From contig JAAVZA010000042.1 of the NCBI GenBank assembly GCA_022791395.1, positions 1 to 40,752 on the forward strand: a stretch of 40,752 nt of DNA. Direction: 5' to 3'. This document shows positions 16,471-26,527 of the stretch, in pieces. The notes beneath the pieces were generated by a model. It worked only from the letters and a program-made list of their open reading frames with translations. It made no database searches and was not told the DNA's origin. The stretch's first letter is position 1. Each line of letters begins with the position of its first letter. Source of the stretch: Clostridia bacterium (GTDB lineage: Bacteria > Bacillota > Clostridia > TANB77 > CAG-508). The position numbers and the translations under genes were made by a program.

Positions 16471-17836
16471 ATGAACAAAATATTAATTGCAAATCGTGGA
16501 GAAATTGCCGTCCGTATAATTAGAGCCTGTAAAGAAATGAACATTAAAACAGTGGCGGTATATTCAGAAGCTGATAAAGATGCACTTCATACACGTCTTG
16601 CAGATGAAGCAATATGTATAGGACCAGCACCTTCAAAAAAGAGTTATTTAAACATACAAAACATAATTGAAGCAGCCTACATAACAGGAGCTGATAGTAT
16701 CCATCCAGGTTTTGGCTTTTTATCTGAAAATGCAGAATTTGCTAAAATATGTGAAGAATCTAATATTAAATTTATAGGACCAAGTTCAAAAGTAATAAAC
16801 TTATTAGGAAATAAATCAAATAGTAAAGAGCTCATGAAAGAGGCTGGAGTTCCAGTTATACCTGGTTCAGATGGAAGTGTAAAAGGCTTAAAAGATGCAG
16901 CCATAATTTCTAAAAAAATAGGTTATCCTGTTATGCTAAAAGCAGCAGCAGGTGGTGGTGGAAAAGGAATTAGAATAGTAAATAATAGTAATGAATTAGA
17001 AACAAACTACAATATTGTAAAACAAGAAGCAAAAAACTCATTTAATGATGACGAAATTTACATAGAAAAATTTATAAAAAATCCAAGACACGTAGAAATA
17101 CAAATATTAGCTGATGAACATGGAAATATAGTACATTTAGGTGAGAGAGACTGTACAATTCAAAGAAATCATCAAAAAATAATAGAAGAAACACCATCAA
17201 CTGCAATTGATGACAAATTAAGAAACAAAATGGGAAAAGCAGCTGTAAAAGCAGCAGGGATAGCAGGATATACAAGTTGCGGAACAGTAGAATTTTTAGT
17301 AGATAGTGATAAAAACTTCTATTTTATGGAGATGAATACAAGAATACAAGTAGAACATCCTATAACTGAAATGAGAACGGGGATAGACATAGTAAAAGCA
17401 CAAATAAAAATAGCAGGAGGAGAAGAATTAAAATTTAAACAAAAAGATATAAAATTTAGTGGTCATTCAATAGAATGCAGAATAAATGCTGAAAACCCTA
17501 TGAAAAACTTTATGCCAAGTCCACGGAAAAATTAATGAAATCAACCTTCCAGGTGGAAATGGAATAAGAGTAGATACAGCAATATATAATGGGTATACCA
17601 TACCACCACACTATGATTCAATGATTGCAAAAATAATAACACATGGAACAACTAGAAATGAAGCAATAGCAAAAATGAAAAGAGCATTAGAAGAACTAGT
17701 AGTAGACGGAATAAACACAAATAGAGATTTCCTTTTTCATATAATAAGAAATCCAGATTTTATTAGAGGAAACTTTGATACTTCATTTATTGAAAAAGAT
17801 ATATTAAAAACTCCAAACCAGAAGAAAGAGGACTAG
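16471..17836 (+). CDS. accC: Biotin carboxylase subunit of acetyl-CoA carboxylase, with a CGG +1 site
   Basis: An ATP-grasp enzyme that carboxylates biotin on AccB. The zero frame ends at 17535 after residue 354. Skipping the C at 17524 gives 454 residues, the normal length, with the expected C-terminal domain ([17 protein letters not shown], then [15 protein letters not shown]). Motifs are intact: [18 protein letters not shown] at the start, [10 protein letters not shown] near 72, [13 protein letters not shown] near 160, NRNHQ-type RNHQKIIEE near 231, and [13 protein letters not shown] near 286. The operon has no second accC, so a real break should be lethal unless another copy exists elsewhere. 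Confidence 0.95.
17524..17526 (+). other. CGG +1 site 2 (accC)
   Basis: Context CCA-CGG-AAA-AAT-TAA. Reading GGA instead gives MPSPGKINE, where the family expects Gly after SP. Confidence 0.9.
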
Positions 17837-17839
17837 AAA

Positions 17840-18679
17840 ATGATTGTTGATAAAATAAAAAAGAGAGAAGTCACAAATGTTAAAAATAAAAAATCTAAAG
17901 TGGATATACCAATAGGTAAATGGGTAAAATGTGAGGGTTGCAAAGAAATTATATATAAAGAAAAAATTAGAGACAATTTAAATATTTGTCCAAATTGTGG
18001 ACACTATTTTAGAATGCACATTGGAAAAAGAATAGAATTAGTTATAGATAATGGAACATATGAGAGATTTGAGTTTAATATAGAAACAACAAATCCATTA
18101 GATTTAGAAGACTACCCAAGAAAATTAAAAACACTAAGAGAAAAAACAGGACTTGAAGAAGCTGTTAGCTGTGGTACAGGAAGTATAAATGGAGAAAAAG
18201 TTGTAATATGCATAATGGATAGCGGATTTTTAATGGGAAGTATGGGAATTGTAGTAGGAGAGAAAATAACCTATGCCATTGAACAAGCAATAAAATTAAA
18301 ATTACCACTTATTATATTTTGTGTATCAGGTGGTGCAAGAATGCAAGAAGGTATTATATCCCTAATGCAAATGGCAAAAGTATCAGCAGCACTTACAAAA
18401 CTAGATGAAGCAGGTTTACTTTATATATCTGTATTAACAGATCCTACATATGGAGGGGTTACAGCATCATTTGCAAGTTTAGGAGATATAATTTTAGCAG
18501 AACCAAAAGCTATGATAGGTTTTGCTGGACCAAGAGTTATAGAACAAACTATAAAACAAGAATTGCCAGTTGGATTTCAAACAGCAGAATTTTTGCTAGA
18601 ACATGGATTTATAGATAAGATAGTTGAACGAAAAGATATGAAAGATATGTTATATAAGCTAATACAGTATCATAAATAG
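17840..18679 (+). CDS. accD: Acetyl-CoA carboxylase carboxyltransferase subunit beta
   Basis: A 279-residue subunit that, with AccA, transfers CO2 from biotin to acetyl-CoA. A four-cysteine zinc ribbon lies near residues 30-55 (WVKCEGCKEIIY, then NICPNCGHYFRMH). The crotonase-fold core contains VCIMDSGFLMGSMG and CVSGGARMQEGIISLMQMAK near 168. AccD starts four bases after the accC stop, which fixes the accC end in the shifted frame. GAGG precedes the ATG. Confidence 0.96.
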   Translation: MIVDKIKKREVTNVKNKKSKVDIPIGKWVKCEGCKEIIYKEKIRDNLNICPNCGHYFRMHIGKRIELVIDNGTYERFEFNIETTNPLDLEDYPRKLKTLREKTGLEEAVSCGTGSINGEKVVICIMDSGFLMGSMGIVVGEKITYAIEQAIKLKLPLIIFCVSGGARMQEGIISLMQMAKVSAALTKLDEAGLLYISVLTDPTYGGVTASFASLGDIILAEPKAMIGFAGPRVIEQTIKQELPVGFQTAEFLLEHGFIDKIVERKDMKDMLYKLIQYHK

Positions 18680-18692
18680 GAGGTGTTAAAAT

Positions 18693-19503
<811 letters not shown>

Positions 19504-19505
19504 AA

Positions 19506-20279
19506 ATGTTATTAAAAGATAAAAAAATATTAATTATGGGAATAAGAAACAAGTGGAGTATAGCCTTTGGAATTGCTAAAGCTGCATATGAAAATGGTGC
19601 AAAACTAATTTTTACATATATGGGGGAAGAGAATAAGGATAAAATAGAAGAATTAATTAAAGAGTTTAAAGGAAGTAAAGCATATGTATTAAATGGTGCA
19701 TCAGAAGATGAATTAGTAAAAGAAACATTTACTAAAATAAAAGAAGAAAACGGAAAAATAGATGGTATTGTTCATGCAATTGCACATGCAAATACAGAAG
19801 ACTTACACAATGACTTTGTATACACATCAAAAGAAGGATATTCACATGCTGTTGATGTAAGTGCATACTCATTTGTACTTGCTACAAGAATGGCAAAAGA
19901 ACTAGATATGCTAAATGAACAAGCAAGTATAATAACTTTAACATATCATGGGTCTACAAAAGTATTAGAAGGATACAATGTAATGGGAGTTGCGAAAGCA
20001 GCATTAGAAGCAAGTGTTAGATATTTAGCAGAGAATTTAGGAAAAGTTGGTATGAGAGTAAATGCTGTTTCAGCAGGACCAATAAAAACATTATCTGCAA
20101 AAGGAATAAAAGATTTTTCATCAATATTAACGGTAGTAGAAGAAAAATCACCATTACATAGAAATGTAACCACTGAACAAGTCGGTAATGTTGCAACATT
20201 TTTACTTAGCAGTATGGCAGACAGTATAACAGGTCAAGTTATATATGCTGATAGTGGATATAATATAATGGGAGTATAA
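19506..20279 (+). CDS. fabI: Enoyl-ACP reductase (NADH), FabI type
   Basis: A 257-residue short-chain-dehydrogenase-like enzyme that reduces enoyl-ACP in the last step of each elongation cycle. The N-terminus MGIRNKWSIAFGIAKAAYE is the FabI cofactor site, and GYNVMGVAKAALEASVRYL carries the Tyr-(6)-Lys pair. VSAGPIKTLSAKGI and ADSGYNIMGV finish the family pattern. The ribosome binding site AAGGAGG lies in the end of accA. Many clostridial operons use the unrelated FabK instead. Confidence 0.95.
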   Translation: MLLKDKKILIMGIRNKWSIAFGIAKAAYENGAKLIFTYMGEENKDKIEELIKEFKGSKAYVLNGASEDELVKETFTKIKEENGKIDGIVHAIAHANTEDLHNDFVYTSKEGYSHAVDVSAYSFVLATRMAKELDMLNEQASIITLTYHGSTKVLEGYNVMGVAKAALEASVRYLAENLGKVGMRVNAVSAGPIKTLSAKGIKDFSSILTVVEEKSPLHRNVTTEQVGNVATFLLSSMADSITGQVIYADSGYNIMGV

Positions 20280-20282
20280 GGC

Positions 20283-20343
20283 TTCAATTAAGATAGAGGT
20301 TTTTGATAATAATAAGATGTCAAAAACCTCTATCTTGATTGAA
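20283..20343. terminator. Shared bidirectional terminator after fabI
   Basis: A 24-base stem with one mismatch (AAGATAGAGGTTTTTGA and its complement) lies between two convergent genes. Short T-runs occur on both sides. Confidence 0.85.
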
Positions 20344-21852
20344 TTAATCTAAATTTATTAAATCTAAATCCTTTATACTTGGATCATATAAACTTTTTCC
20401 TGTATAGCTAAATCTAGAACCATGGCAAGGGCAATCCCAAGTCTTTTCTAAATTATTCCAAGATAGTTCACAACCAAGATGAGTACAAACTGGTTTTATC
20501 GCAAAAAACTTCCCAGCTGCATCTCTATAAATACCAACTTTATTGCCTTCTACTTCGACAATCTTACCTTCATCTCTACCAATTTCATTCAAAGTATCTT
20601 TGGGAATTTTAAATTTATCTAAAACTAAAGAATTAGAAACTTGTTTTAACATATTAGTAAATTCAGTACCATTTTTAATAGGCTTAAACCTAGTAGATAA
20701 AAATATATCTTCATAAGGATTAGATTTACCTAAAATTTTATCACAGATAATATTAGCTGCTACGTTTGAAGTAGTCATACCCCACTTCTTAAAACCGTGT
20801 TGCAACGAAAACATTTGGCATTACAGTAGAAAATTCACCAATATAAGGAATTTTATCAAGTGAAACACAATCCTGAGTTTGCCATTTAAATAACACTTTG
20901 CTATCAGCATAAAGAGCTTTTGCAACTTTTTCTAAATTAGTATAACAATTTGATAAATCCTCTTTAGTACCCACTTTATGTTCTGAACCACCAACTAAAA
21001 GAATTTTTTTACCATTATAATCAGCTGTTCTAAAAGAGGTAGTTGGAGATTTGGTATTAATATACATACCATCAAAAAGAGGGGAATTAGTCTCTATACC
21101 TATAATATAAGATGCTTCTTGATACATCTTTAAAAAATAAAACCCAGGAACATTAATAATAGGATAATGACTAGCAAGTACAACATGTTTTGAATGTACA
21201 TTATTATTTTTAGTATAAGTAATATAACTATCAGTAGAACTTTTTATATCATAAACTTTAGAATTTTCATAAATTTCGCTATTATTATTTATTATACATT
21301 TACATAGACCATATATATATTTAAGAGGATTAAATTGTGCTTGGTTTTTAAACTTAATACCTGCCAAGGCATTAAAAGGAACATTTAATTTATCAATATA
21401 TTCGGCATCAAAGCCTAGGGAATTTACAGCAGATACCTCATGCTTTATTTTAATAATCTCATCTTCTAAATCAGTATAAACATAATTGTCTTTAAACTCA
21501 AAATCACAATCAATTTGTTCTTCATCAATAATATTTTTAATATTATAAATAGCTTGTTCATTAGCCTCCAAATAACCTTTGGCAAACTCTTTAGAAAAAG
21601 TATTAATAAGGTAATTATAAAATAATCCATGTTGAGAAGTTATTTTTCCGAGTAGTATTACCGAGTTGTATGATAAGCCACCTTATCTTTTTCCAAAACA
21701 CAAACCTTAAGACCAGCCTTTGAAAGCATATAAGCAGTAGAAATACCAGTAATACCAGCACCTACAATACAAACATCAACAGATATATCTTTATCAAGTG
21801 AACTAAAATTTTTCTTAATATCTTTAGTAGAATCAATCCATAATGAACTCAT
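20344..21852 (-). CDS. FAD-dependent oxidoreductase with C-terminal Rieske domain, three CGG +1 sites
   Basis: Reading through three CGG sites gives 501 residues. The N-terminus has the dinucleotide fold (VDVCIVGAGITGISTAYML near residue 25), then HTTGNTTGKITSQHG, a region typical of this glycine-oxidase-like family. ILLVGGSEHKVGT near 300 follows. The last 90 residues are a Rieske [2Fe-2S] domain with CTHLGCELSW and CPCHGSRFSYTG. It probably moves electrons between an amine or other substrate, FAD and the cluster. It stands alone between the terminator and rlmH, with AGGAGG before its ATG. Confidence 0.9.
20795..20797 (-). other. CGG +1 site 4 (oxidoreductase, third in gene order)
   Basis: Context ACA-CGG-TTT-TAA. 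Reading GGT gives VFVATGFKKWGMTTS, where ATGF is the conserved end of the FAD domain. Confidence 0.9.
21648..21650 (-). other. CGG +1 site 5 (oxidoreductase, second in gene order)
   Basis: Context ACT-CGG-AAA in the frame set by site 6. Reading GGA gives NTTGKITSQHG; relatives usually have Ala here, so the residue is conservative rather than invariant. Confidence 0.85.
21661..21663 (-). other. CGG +1 site 6 (oxidoreductase, first in gene order)
   Basis: Context ACT-CGG-TAA: the zero frame stops at once. Reading GGT gives YHTTGNTT, a conserved motif. Confidence 0.9.
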
Positions 21853-21935
21853 AAAAAAACCTCCTATATTTTAGTAGTATTACCAAAAAAGGAGATTTAA
21901 TGTTAAATATAAAAATTTTATTATTACAATACATC

Positions 21936-22418
21936 TTACCAATGATAAGTTTCATTTCTAGAAATTTTAAAAGCTCTAAACAATTGCTCAAGTAAAAATA
22001 CACGTATAAGTTGGTGAGGAAAAGTCATTTTAGAAAAACATAAAAGTTCATTTGCCTCCATAAGAACAGTATCTGTAAGACCTAAAGTTCCGCCAATAAT
22101 AAAAGTAATAGTACTATTAAAATTTAATCCTATATTTTCAATTTTTTTAGAAAAATCTTCTGAAGAAAGCTCTTTACCTTTTAAATCTAAGCAAATAACA
22201 TAAGAATCTTTTTTTATATTTTGTAATATCTTAGTACACTCTTTTTGTTTAATCTCATTAATAATACTAGAATTTAATTTATTAGGTAATTTTTCATCAG
22301 GTAACTCTATAAAATTTAAATTACAATACTTACTTAAACGCTTAGAATATTCGTTAATAGCAGATTTTAAGTAATCTTCTTTAATTTTACCAACACAAAC
22401 TATATTAATATTTAGCAT
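21936..22418 (-). CDS. rlmH: 23S rRNA (pseudouridine-1915-N3)-methyltransferase
   Basis: A SPOUT-family methyltransferase of about 160 residues that acts on assembled 70S ribosomes. Start 22418 (MLNINIVCVGKIKEDYLK) is preferred because AGGAGG lies just upstream; 22439 would add seven unlike residues. FIIGGTLGL near residue 105 and the C-terminal MTFPHQLIRVFLLEQLFRAF with NETYHW are diagnostic of the SAM knot. It follows yycJ closely on the same strand. Confidence 0.95.
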   Translation of the reverse strand: MLNINIVCVGKIKEDYLKSAINEYSKRLSKYCNLNFIELPDEKLPNKLNSSIINEIKQKECTKILQNIKKDSYVICLDLKGKELSSEDFSKKIENIGLNFNSTITFIIGGTLGLTDTVLMEANELLCFSKMTFPHQLIRVFLLEQLFRAFKISRNETYHW

Positions 22419-22426
22419 AATACCTC

Positions 22427-23242
22427 CTAATTCTTGCAACTTACAGGAGAACTAGCAATTTCAAAAATTTCACTTGGCTCGACTCTGCTTGCAACACTTA
22501 AACTAACAGAATCACTTGAAAAATTATTTATAGCAAGTTCCTCATAAACAGTATGTAAAGCAAGTTCAGGAAAATTATTTTCCTTAGATAAATGTCCTAA
22601 AACTACTTTGTTAAGTCCTGAGTTAATCAAATGAGATATAGTTTGTCCAGCAAGTTTGTTAGATAGATGGCCATTTGGACCAGAAATTCTAGTTTTTAAA
22701 AGATATGGATATTTAGAACACTTTAAAACTTCAGGGTCATAATTAGCCTCTAAACATAAAAAAGAAGAACCATCTAAATTACTTATAACATTATTAGTCA
22801 TATGCCCTAAATCAGTTGCGATACTAAACTTATTTTTATCACATTCAAAACTAAACCCACAAGGATTTGCAGCATCATGGGGAATGCTAAAAGGATGAAT
22901 AACAAAGTCACCAATTTCAAAATTTTCTTCATTATTAAAAAATTTAATATTATTATCACTAATTTTATCTTTTTGTAAAGGCATAGCATCCCAAGTTCTT
23001 GAATTTGCATAAACAGGAATATTAAATTTTTTAGAAATAGTGCCTAAAGATTGAACATGGTCTGAATGTTCATGTGTAACTAAAATGGCATCAATATCAC
23101 TAATATTAACGCCAATAGAATTTAAACCATCTTCAACTTTTTTTGCACTTACACCACTATCAACTAATAATTTAACATTATCACTTTCTATAAATAAGCT
23201 ATTACCAGTACTTCCACTATATAAACTACAAAATTTTAACAT
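22427..23242 (-). CDS. yycJ: MBL-fold hydrolase, YycJ/WalJ type
   Basis: A 271-residue metallo-beta-lactamase-fold protein, linked in other Firmicutes to the WalRK cell-wall system and DNA metabolism. The metal motif is LVTHEHSDHVQSLG near residue 58. SGSTGNSLFIES near the N-terminus and PFSIPHDAANPCGF near 115 complete the family pattern. GHLSNKLAGQTI near 190 and VLGHLSKENNFPELA near 215 supply further His residues. The gene for rlmH follows directly. Confidence 0.9.
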   Translation of the reverse strand: MLKFCSLYSGSTGNSLFIESDNVKLLVDSGVSAKKVEDGLNSIGVNISDIDAILVTHEHSDHVQSLGTISKKFNIPVYANSRTWDAMPLQKDKISDNNIKFFNNEENFEIGDFVIHPFSIPHDAANPCGFSFECDKNKFSIATDLGHMTNNVISNLDGSSFLCLEANYDPEVLKCSKYPYLLKTRISGPNGHLSNKLAGQTISHLINSGLNKVVLGHLSKENNFPELALHTVYEELAINNFSSDSVSLSVASRVEPSEIFEIASSPVSCKN

Positions 23243-23266
23243 AATTTATTATTTCGTCCTTTGCTA

Positions 23267-24537
23267 TTAATCATCAACACTTATACGTTCGATATTTGCA
23301 CCAATATTTTTGAATTTTTCTTCAATGTTTTCGTAACCTCTATCAATATGTTCAAGATTATAAATTTCAGTAACACCATTTGCAGAAATACCTGCAATAA
23401 TAAGCGCTGCACCTGCTCTTAAATCAGTTGCATAAACAGGAGCACCATATAATTCATCTACACCTTCAAAAACGGCACTTTTACCTTGTGCAGTAATTTT
23501 GGCTCCCATTTTATTTAATTCATCTGTATACTGAAATCTAGATTCCCAAATACTTTCATTGATAATACTTGTACCATCTGATAAAGATAGAACGACACCC
23601 ATTTGAGGTTGTAAATCAGTAGGAAAGCCAGGATATGGTGATGTTTTAATATTAGTTTTATTAGTTCTTTGGTCACACCATACATGAATAGTATCTCCAT
23701 TTGTTTCCTCAGCATGAGCTCCCATTTCTATAATTTTAGCAGTGATACACTCTAAATGTTTAGTAATACAATTTTTAATAACTAAATCACCTTGAGATGC
23801 AACAGCAGCAAGCATAAAAGTACCTGCTTCAATTTGGTCTGGAACAACAGAATAAGTAACATTTCCGTGATAATTTTTCTACACCATTAATTTTAATAAC
23901 ATCAGTACCAGCTCCACGAACATCAGCTCCCATAGCATTTAAGAAGTTTGCAACATCAACAACATGAGGTTCTTTTGCAGCATTATCAATAATTGTAGTA
24001 CCTTCTGCTAAAACACTTGCAAGCATAACATTAATAGTAGCTCCAACAGAAACCATATCCATATAAATTGAAGTACCTACTAACTTATCTGCATGAGCTG
24101 TAATATTACCTTGACCAACTTCAACAGTTGCACCAAGAGCTTCAAAACCTTTAATATGTTGATCAATTGGTCTTGCTCCAAGCTTGCATCCGACCAGGCA
24201 TACCAACTTGCACGTTTTTACATCTACCAAGTAAAGAGCCAATTAAATAATAAGAAGCCCTAAATTTTCTTGTAAGTTCTAAAGGAGCATTAGTACAAGC
24301 AAGATTTCTAGAATCAATAGTAATAGAATTTTTAGAAATCCAAGTAATCTTAGCACCTAAAGCTTCAATAATTTCTAAAAGACATTTAACATCACTAATA
24401 TTAGGTAAATTTTCAATAGTACAAATTCCATCATTAAGTAAACTTGCAGGAAGTATTGCAACAGCAGCATTTTTTGCACCACCTATTAAAACTTCACCTT
24501 TTAAACGTGTTTTACCTTTAATAACTAATTTATCCAA
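23267..24537 (-). CDS. murA: UDP-N-acetylglucosamine 1-carboxyvinyltransferase, with two CGG +1 sites
   Basis: The first committed enzyme of peptidoglycan synthesis, using phosphoenolpyruvate. Three zero-frame pieces join through CGG at 24190-24192 and 23865-23867 into 422 residues, the normal length. The start is TTG with AGGAGG eight bases upstream ([16 protein letters not shown]). [16 protein letters not shown] near 18 and [19 protein letters not shown] near 110 are canonical; the Cys is the catalytic, fosfomycin-target residue. [17 protein letters not shown] and [14 protein letters not shown] near 385 follow. No second murA is seen here. A sigma-A promoter lies about 70 bases upstream. 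Confidence 0.95.
23865..23867 (-). other. CGG +1 site 7 (murA, second)
   Basis: Context TCA-CGG-AAA. Reading GGA gives [16 protein letters not shown] after the Gly, a conserved MurA stretch; the zero frame ends at 23829. Confidence 0.9.
24190..24192 (-). other. CGG +1 site 8 (murA, first)
   Basis: Context GGT-CGG-ATG. Reading GGA gives [12 protein letters not shown]: the restored Gly directly precedes the catalytic Cys. Confidence 0.93.
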
Positions 24538-24605
24538 ATTAAATTCCTCCTAGGAAAATTTTATACATAACAAAAATAGAGTATTAATATACCCTACTAG
24601 TAAAA

Positions 24606-24634
24606 AATATACCATAAATAATTGTTATTTACAA
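24606..24634 (-). promoter_or_regulatory. Sigma-A promoter of murA
   Basis: On the minus strand TTGTAA, 17 bases, TATATT, giving a leader of about 60 bases. Confidence 0.65.
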
Positions 24635-24761
24635 CAGTTTTTAGTAATTTGATAAATAAAGTATTTGGATATTAATTATATATATGTTTATAAAACATAA
24701 TGAAGTAAATTGTATAAGATTATCAGATTTTCTTTTATTATATAAAATTCAATGGAAAAGT

Positions 24762-24797
24762 AAAAAAGTATCTCATAAAAAGAGATACTTTTTTATT
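24762..24797 (-). terminator. Terminator after spoIIR
   Basis: AAAAAAGTATCTC and GAGATACTTTTTT form a 13-bp stem; on the minus strand it follows the spoIIR stop directly and ends in T6. It could also act on the plus strand. Confidence 0.85.
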
Positions 24798-25463
24798 TTA
24801 ATTCTTAGCAGTAGTAATCTTTGCATTTTGAAAGAATTCTATAAGTTTAAATTTAAAACTAATTTTAGAATCCTCTTCGTTAGAAATTAGACTAAATTCT
24901 TCATCTGACAAATCTTTTTTTATTGCTTCTTTAGATTCATCAGGAACAATACCAGAACTTACATCCACAAAGCATAAAGGAGGAAACATTACGCACCACC
25001 AGTTTTTACCATCAGCATTACCAATTTTAATTCTTAGCGCATCATAATATCCACTAGGCAAACTTATATCACCATAGGTTTTTGTTGGAAATGAAAAATT
25101 TCCTATTTCAACAGTTACATCATAATTAAAACCTTTTTCTTTTATAGTATCCATTGCAACTTGTTTGAATTCATCTAAATGTTCATTAGCAATTCTAATT
25201 GCTTCTTCCTTAGATTTAGTGTCTTTACAAAGGTCATTCATATAGGCTAGAACATTGTCACGAACAATATATTTTAAATCTTGATCTTCCTTACTATCAC
25301 TATTTGCAATAACATGAAGTCTAAACACGCTATTTGCAATATCAGTAGATACAGCTTCTACATATGAAAAAGCACAAATAGTTACATATAAAAATAGTAA
25401 AAATAAAACCAAAATGGAATATTTTACTTTTTTACTACATATAATATTTAATAGAGTATTCAT
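24798..25463 (-). CDS. spoIIR: Stage II sporulation protein R
   Basis: A 221-residue secreted signal protein made in the forespore that triggers SpoIIGA processing of pro-sigma-E in the mother cell. The N-terminus is a membrane/signal segment (ILVLFLLFLYVTICAFSYV near 17). The diagnostic FRLHVIANSDSKEDQDLKY lies near residue 48, and WWCVMFPPLCFVDV near 155. AGGAGG precedes the ATG. It has its own terminator and a 320-base upstream gap that I could not assign a sigma-F promoter in. Confidence 0.93.
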   Translation of the reverse strand: MNTLLNIICSKKVKYSILVLFLLFLYVTICAFSYVEAVSTDIANSVFRLHVIANSDSKEDQDLKYIVRDNVLAYMNDLCKDTKSKEEAIRIANEHLDEFKQVAMDTIKEKGFNYDVTVEIGNFSFPTKTYGDISLPSGYYDALRIKIGNADGKNWWCVMFPPLCFVDVSSGIVPDESKEAIKKDLSDEEFSLISNEEDSKISFKFKLIEFFQNAKITTAKN

Positions 25464-25678
25464 AAAAAAACCTCCTATTATTAGGTATAAATTAAAATAT
25501 TGTAAAGATAGTAATTAATAATAATAAATCCTAAATAATTCAAAATAAGAAATTATTAAAAACAATTACTATAATTTTAAATATTTTAAAAAAATACTTA
25601 AATTGTAAAAATATCTCTTTAAAAAAAGTATTAACCAAAACAAAAAAAATATACATATATTTAAAAAAGTATATAGGA
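25464..25678. other. AT-rich gap between divergent spoIIR and the MEDS-like gene
   Basis: About 215 bases without a credible gene. A 91-codon minus-strand frame here is low-complexity AT-rich sequence with no ribosome binding site. Confidence 0.5.
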
Positions 25679-25685
25679 TGTCGAA
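25679..25685. promoter_or_regulatory. Candidate Spo0A box
   Basis: TGTCGAA followed by AAA is an exact 0A-box core. It ends 29 bases upstream of the -35 element of the next gene, an activator-type position. A single 7-base match is only moderate evidence. Confidence 0.4.
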
Positions 25686-25714
25686 AAACTTTTTGTATTT
25701 ATTGTGAAATATTA

Positions 25715-25743
25715 TTGACATATATTTGTAACAATGGTAAAAT
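25715..25743 (+). promoter_or_regulatory. Sigma-A promoter of the MEDS-like gene
   Basis: TTGACA (25715-25720), 17 bases, TAAAAT (25738-25743). Confidence 0.75.
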
Positions 25744-25784
25744 TTACCAGTGGTCAAAAACAAAAGAAAAAAGGGGAAGTAAAC

Positions 25785-26321
25785 ATGAGAGAAAATGGAA
25801 ATAATGTAACTAGAGTATGCAGTTTCTATGTGAATGATTGGCATTTAACTACAATGTTATTGCCTTATATTAATAAAACAATAAATGAAAACAAGAAAGT
25901 ATTAACAATACTTGAAAGTGGAATAAAAGATAATATAGAAGAATTACTATCAAAAATGAATTTGAAAGCAGAAACACAAAATAGAATATTAGAAATCAAC
26001 TGGAACAGTAGACCTGTTTGTAAATTCAGTAAAATTAAAGACGAAATAAAAACTCTACTAAAAGATGTACAAGCAATAAACATTATAGTAGATGGAAATA
26101 AAGAATATTTAGAAATAGCAAATAAAAATATAGATAAGGTAACCAAAGATATAAAAGACAAGGAAATAACAGTAATAAATTGTCATGAAATTTCTAAATA
26201 TAAAGAGATAAATGCAATTTTAGATAAAAATGATTTTGTATTAAATACCTCTGGTATAAAAGAAATAAAAGAAGTTTTCACAGAATATAAAACCAGTGAA
26301 AATAATAAAAAAATAATATAA
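25785..26321 (+). CDS. MEDS-domain-like protein
   Basis: A 178-residue protein. ATG 25785 follows AAGGGGAAG; upstream in-frame starts lie inside the promoter. The opening VCSFYVNDWHLTTMLLPYI and the following KVLTILESGIKDNIEELL resemble the MEDS sensory domain, a RecA-like fold found in DcmR-type regulators. No DNA-binding or kinase domain is attached. Later segments (INIIVDGNKEYLEIANKN, EITVINCHEIS) fit the rest of that fold. A Spo0A box upstream would tie it to sporulation, but this is inference. The closest known role is ligand sensing, not established here. Confidence 0.6.
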   Translation: MRENGNNVTRVCSFYVNDWHLTTMLLPYINKTINENKKVLTILESGIKDNIEELLSKMNLKAETQNRILEINWNSRPVCKFSKIKDEIKTLLKDVQAINIIVDGNKEYLEIANKNIDKVTKDIKDKEITVINCHEISKYKEINAILDKNDFVLNTSGIKEIKEVFTEYKTSENNKKII

Positions 26322-26441
26322 AATTATAATTAATAGTAAACAGTTAAAATACAAAAGGTATATTAGTTACGAAACTAATTAAAACAAGTATTTTTGTTGT
26401 TTGCTATTGTTTTTTATTATTGTTATAAGCAACTTTTACTA

Positions 26442-26470
26442 TTGACTTATTATAAATTTTGGTATAATAT
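26442..26470 (+). promoter_or_regulatory. Promoter of the UDP-sugar pyrophosphorylase gene
   Basis: TTGACT (26442-26447) with TATAAT (26463-26468, 15-base spacer) or the overlapping TAATAT (17-base spacer). Confidence 0.65.
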
Positions 26471-26527
26471 ATTAGCATTAATAAGCATACTATTTTATAG
26501 TATAACAAGCTGAAGGGAAGTAATCAG

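Noticed and set aside
15795..16544. 249-codon minus-strand open frame opposite accB/fabZ/accC
   Set aside because: Antisense shadow of well-supported genes, no ribosome binding site, composition typical of reverse reading of A-rich coding DNA.
21900..21995. Short plus-strand frame after GGAGATTTA opposite the end of rlmH
   Set aside because: Has a start and binding site by chance, but most of it is antisense to rlmH and it has no recognisable product.
24684..24890. 68-codon plus-strand open frame between murA and spoIIR
   Set aside because: No ribosome binding site, overlaps the spoIIR terminator and 3' end, no family-like motif.
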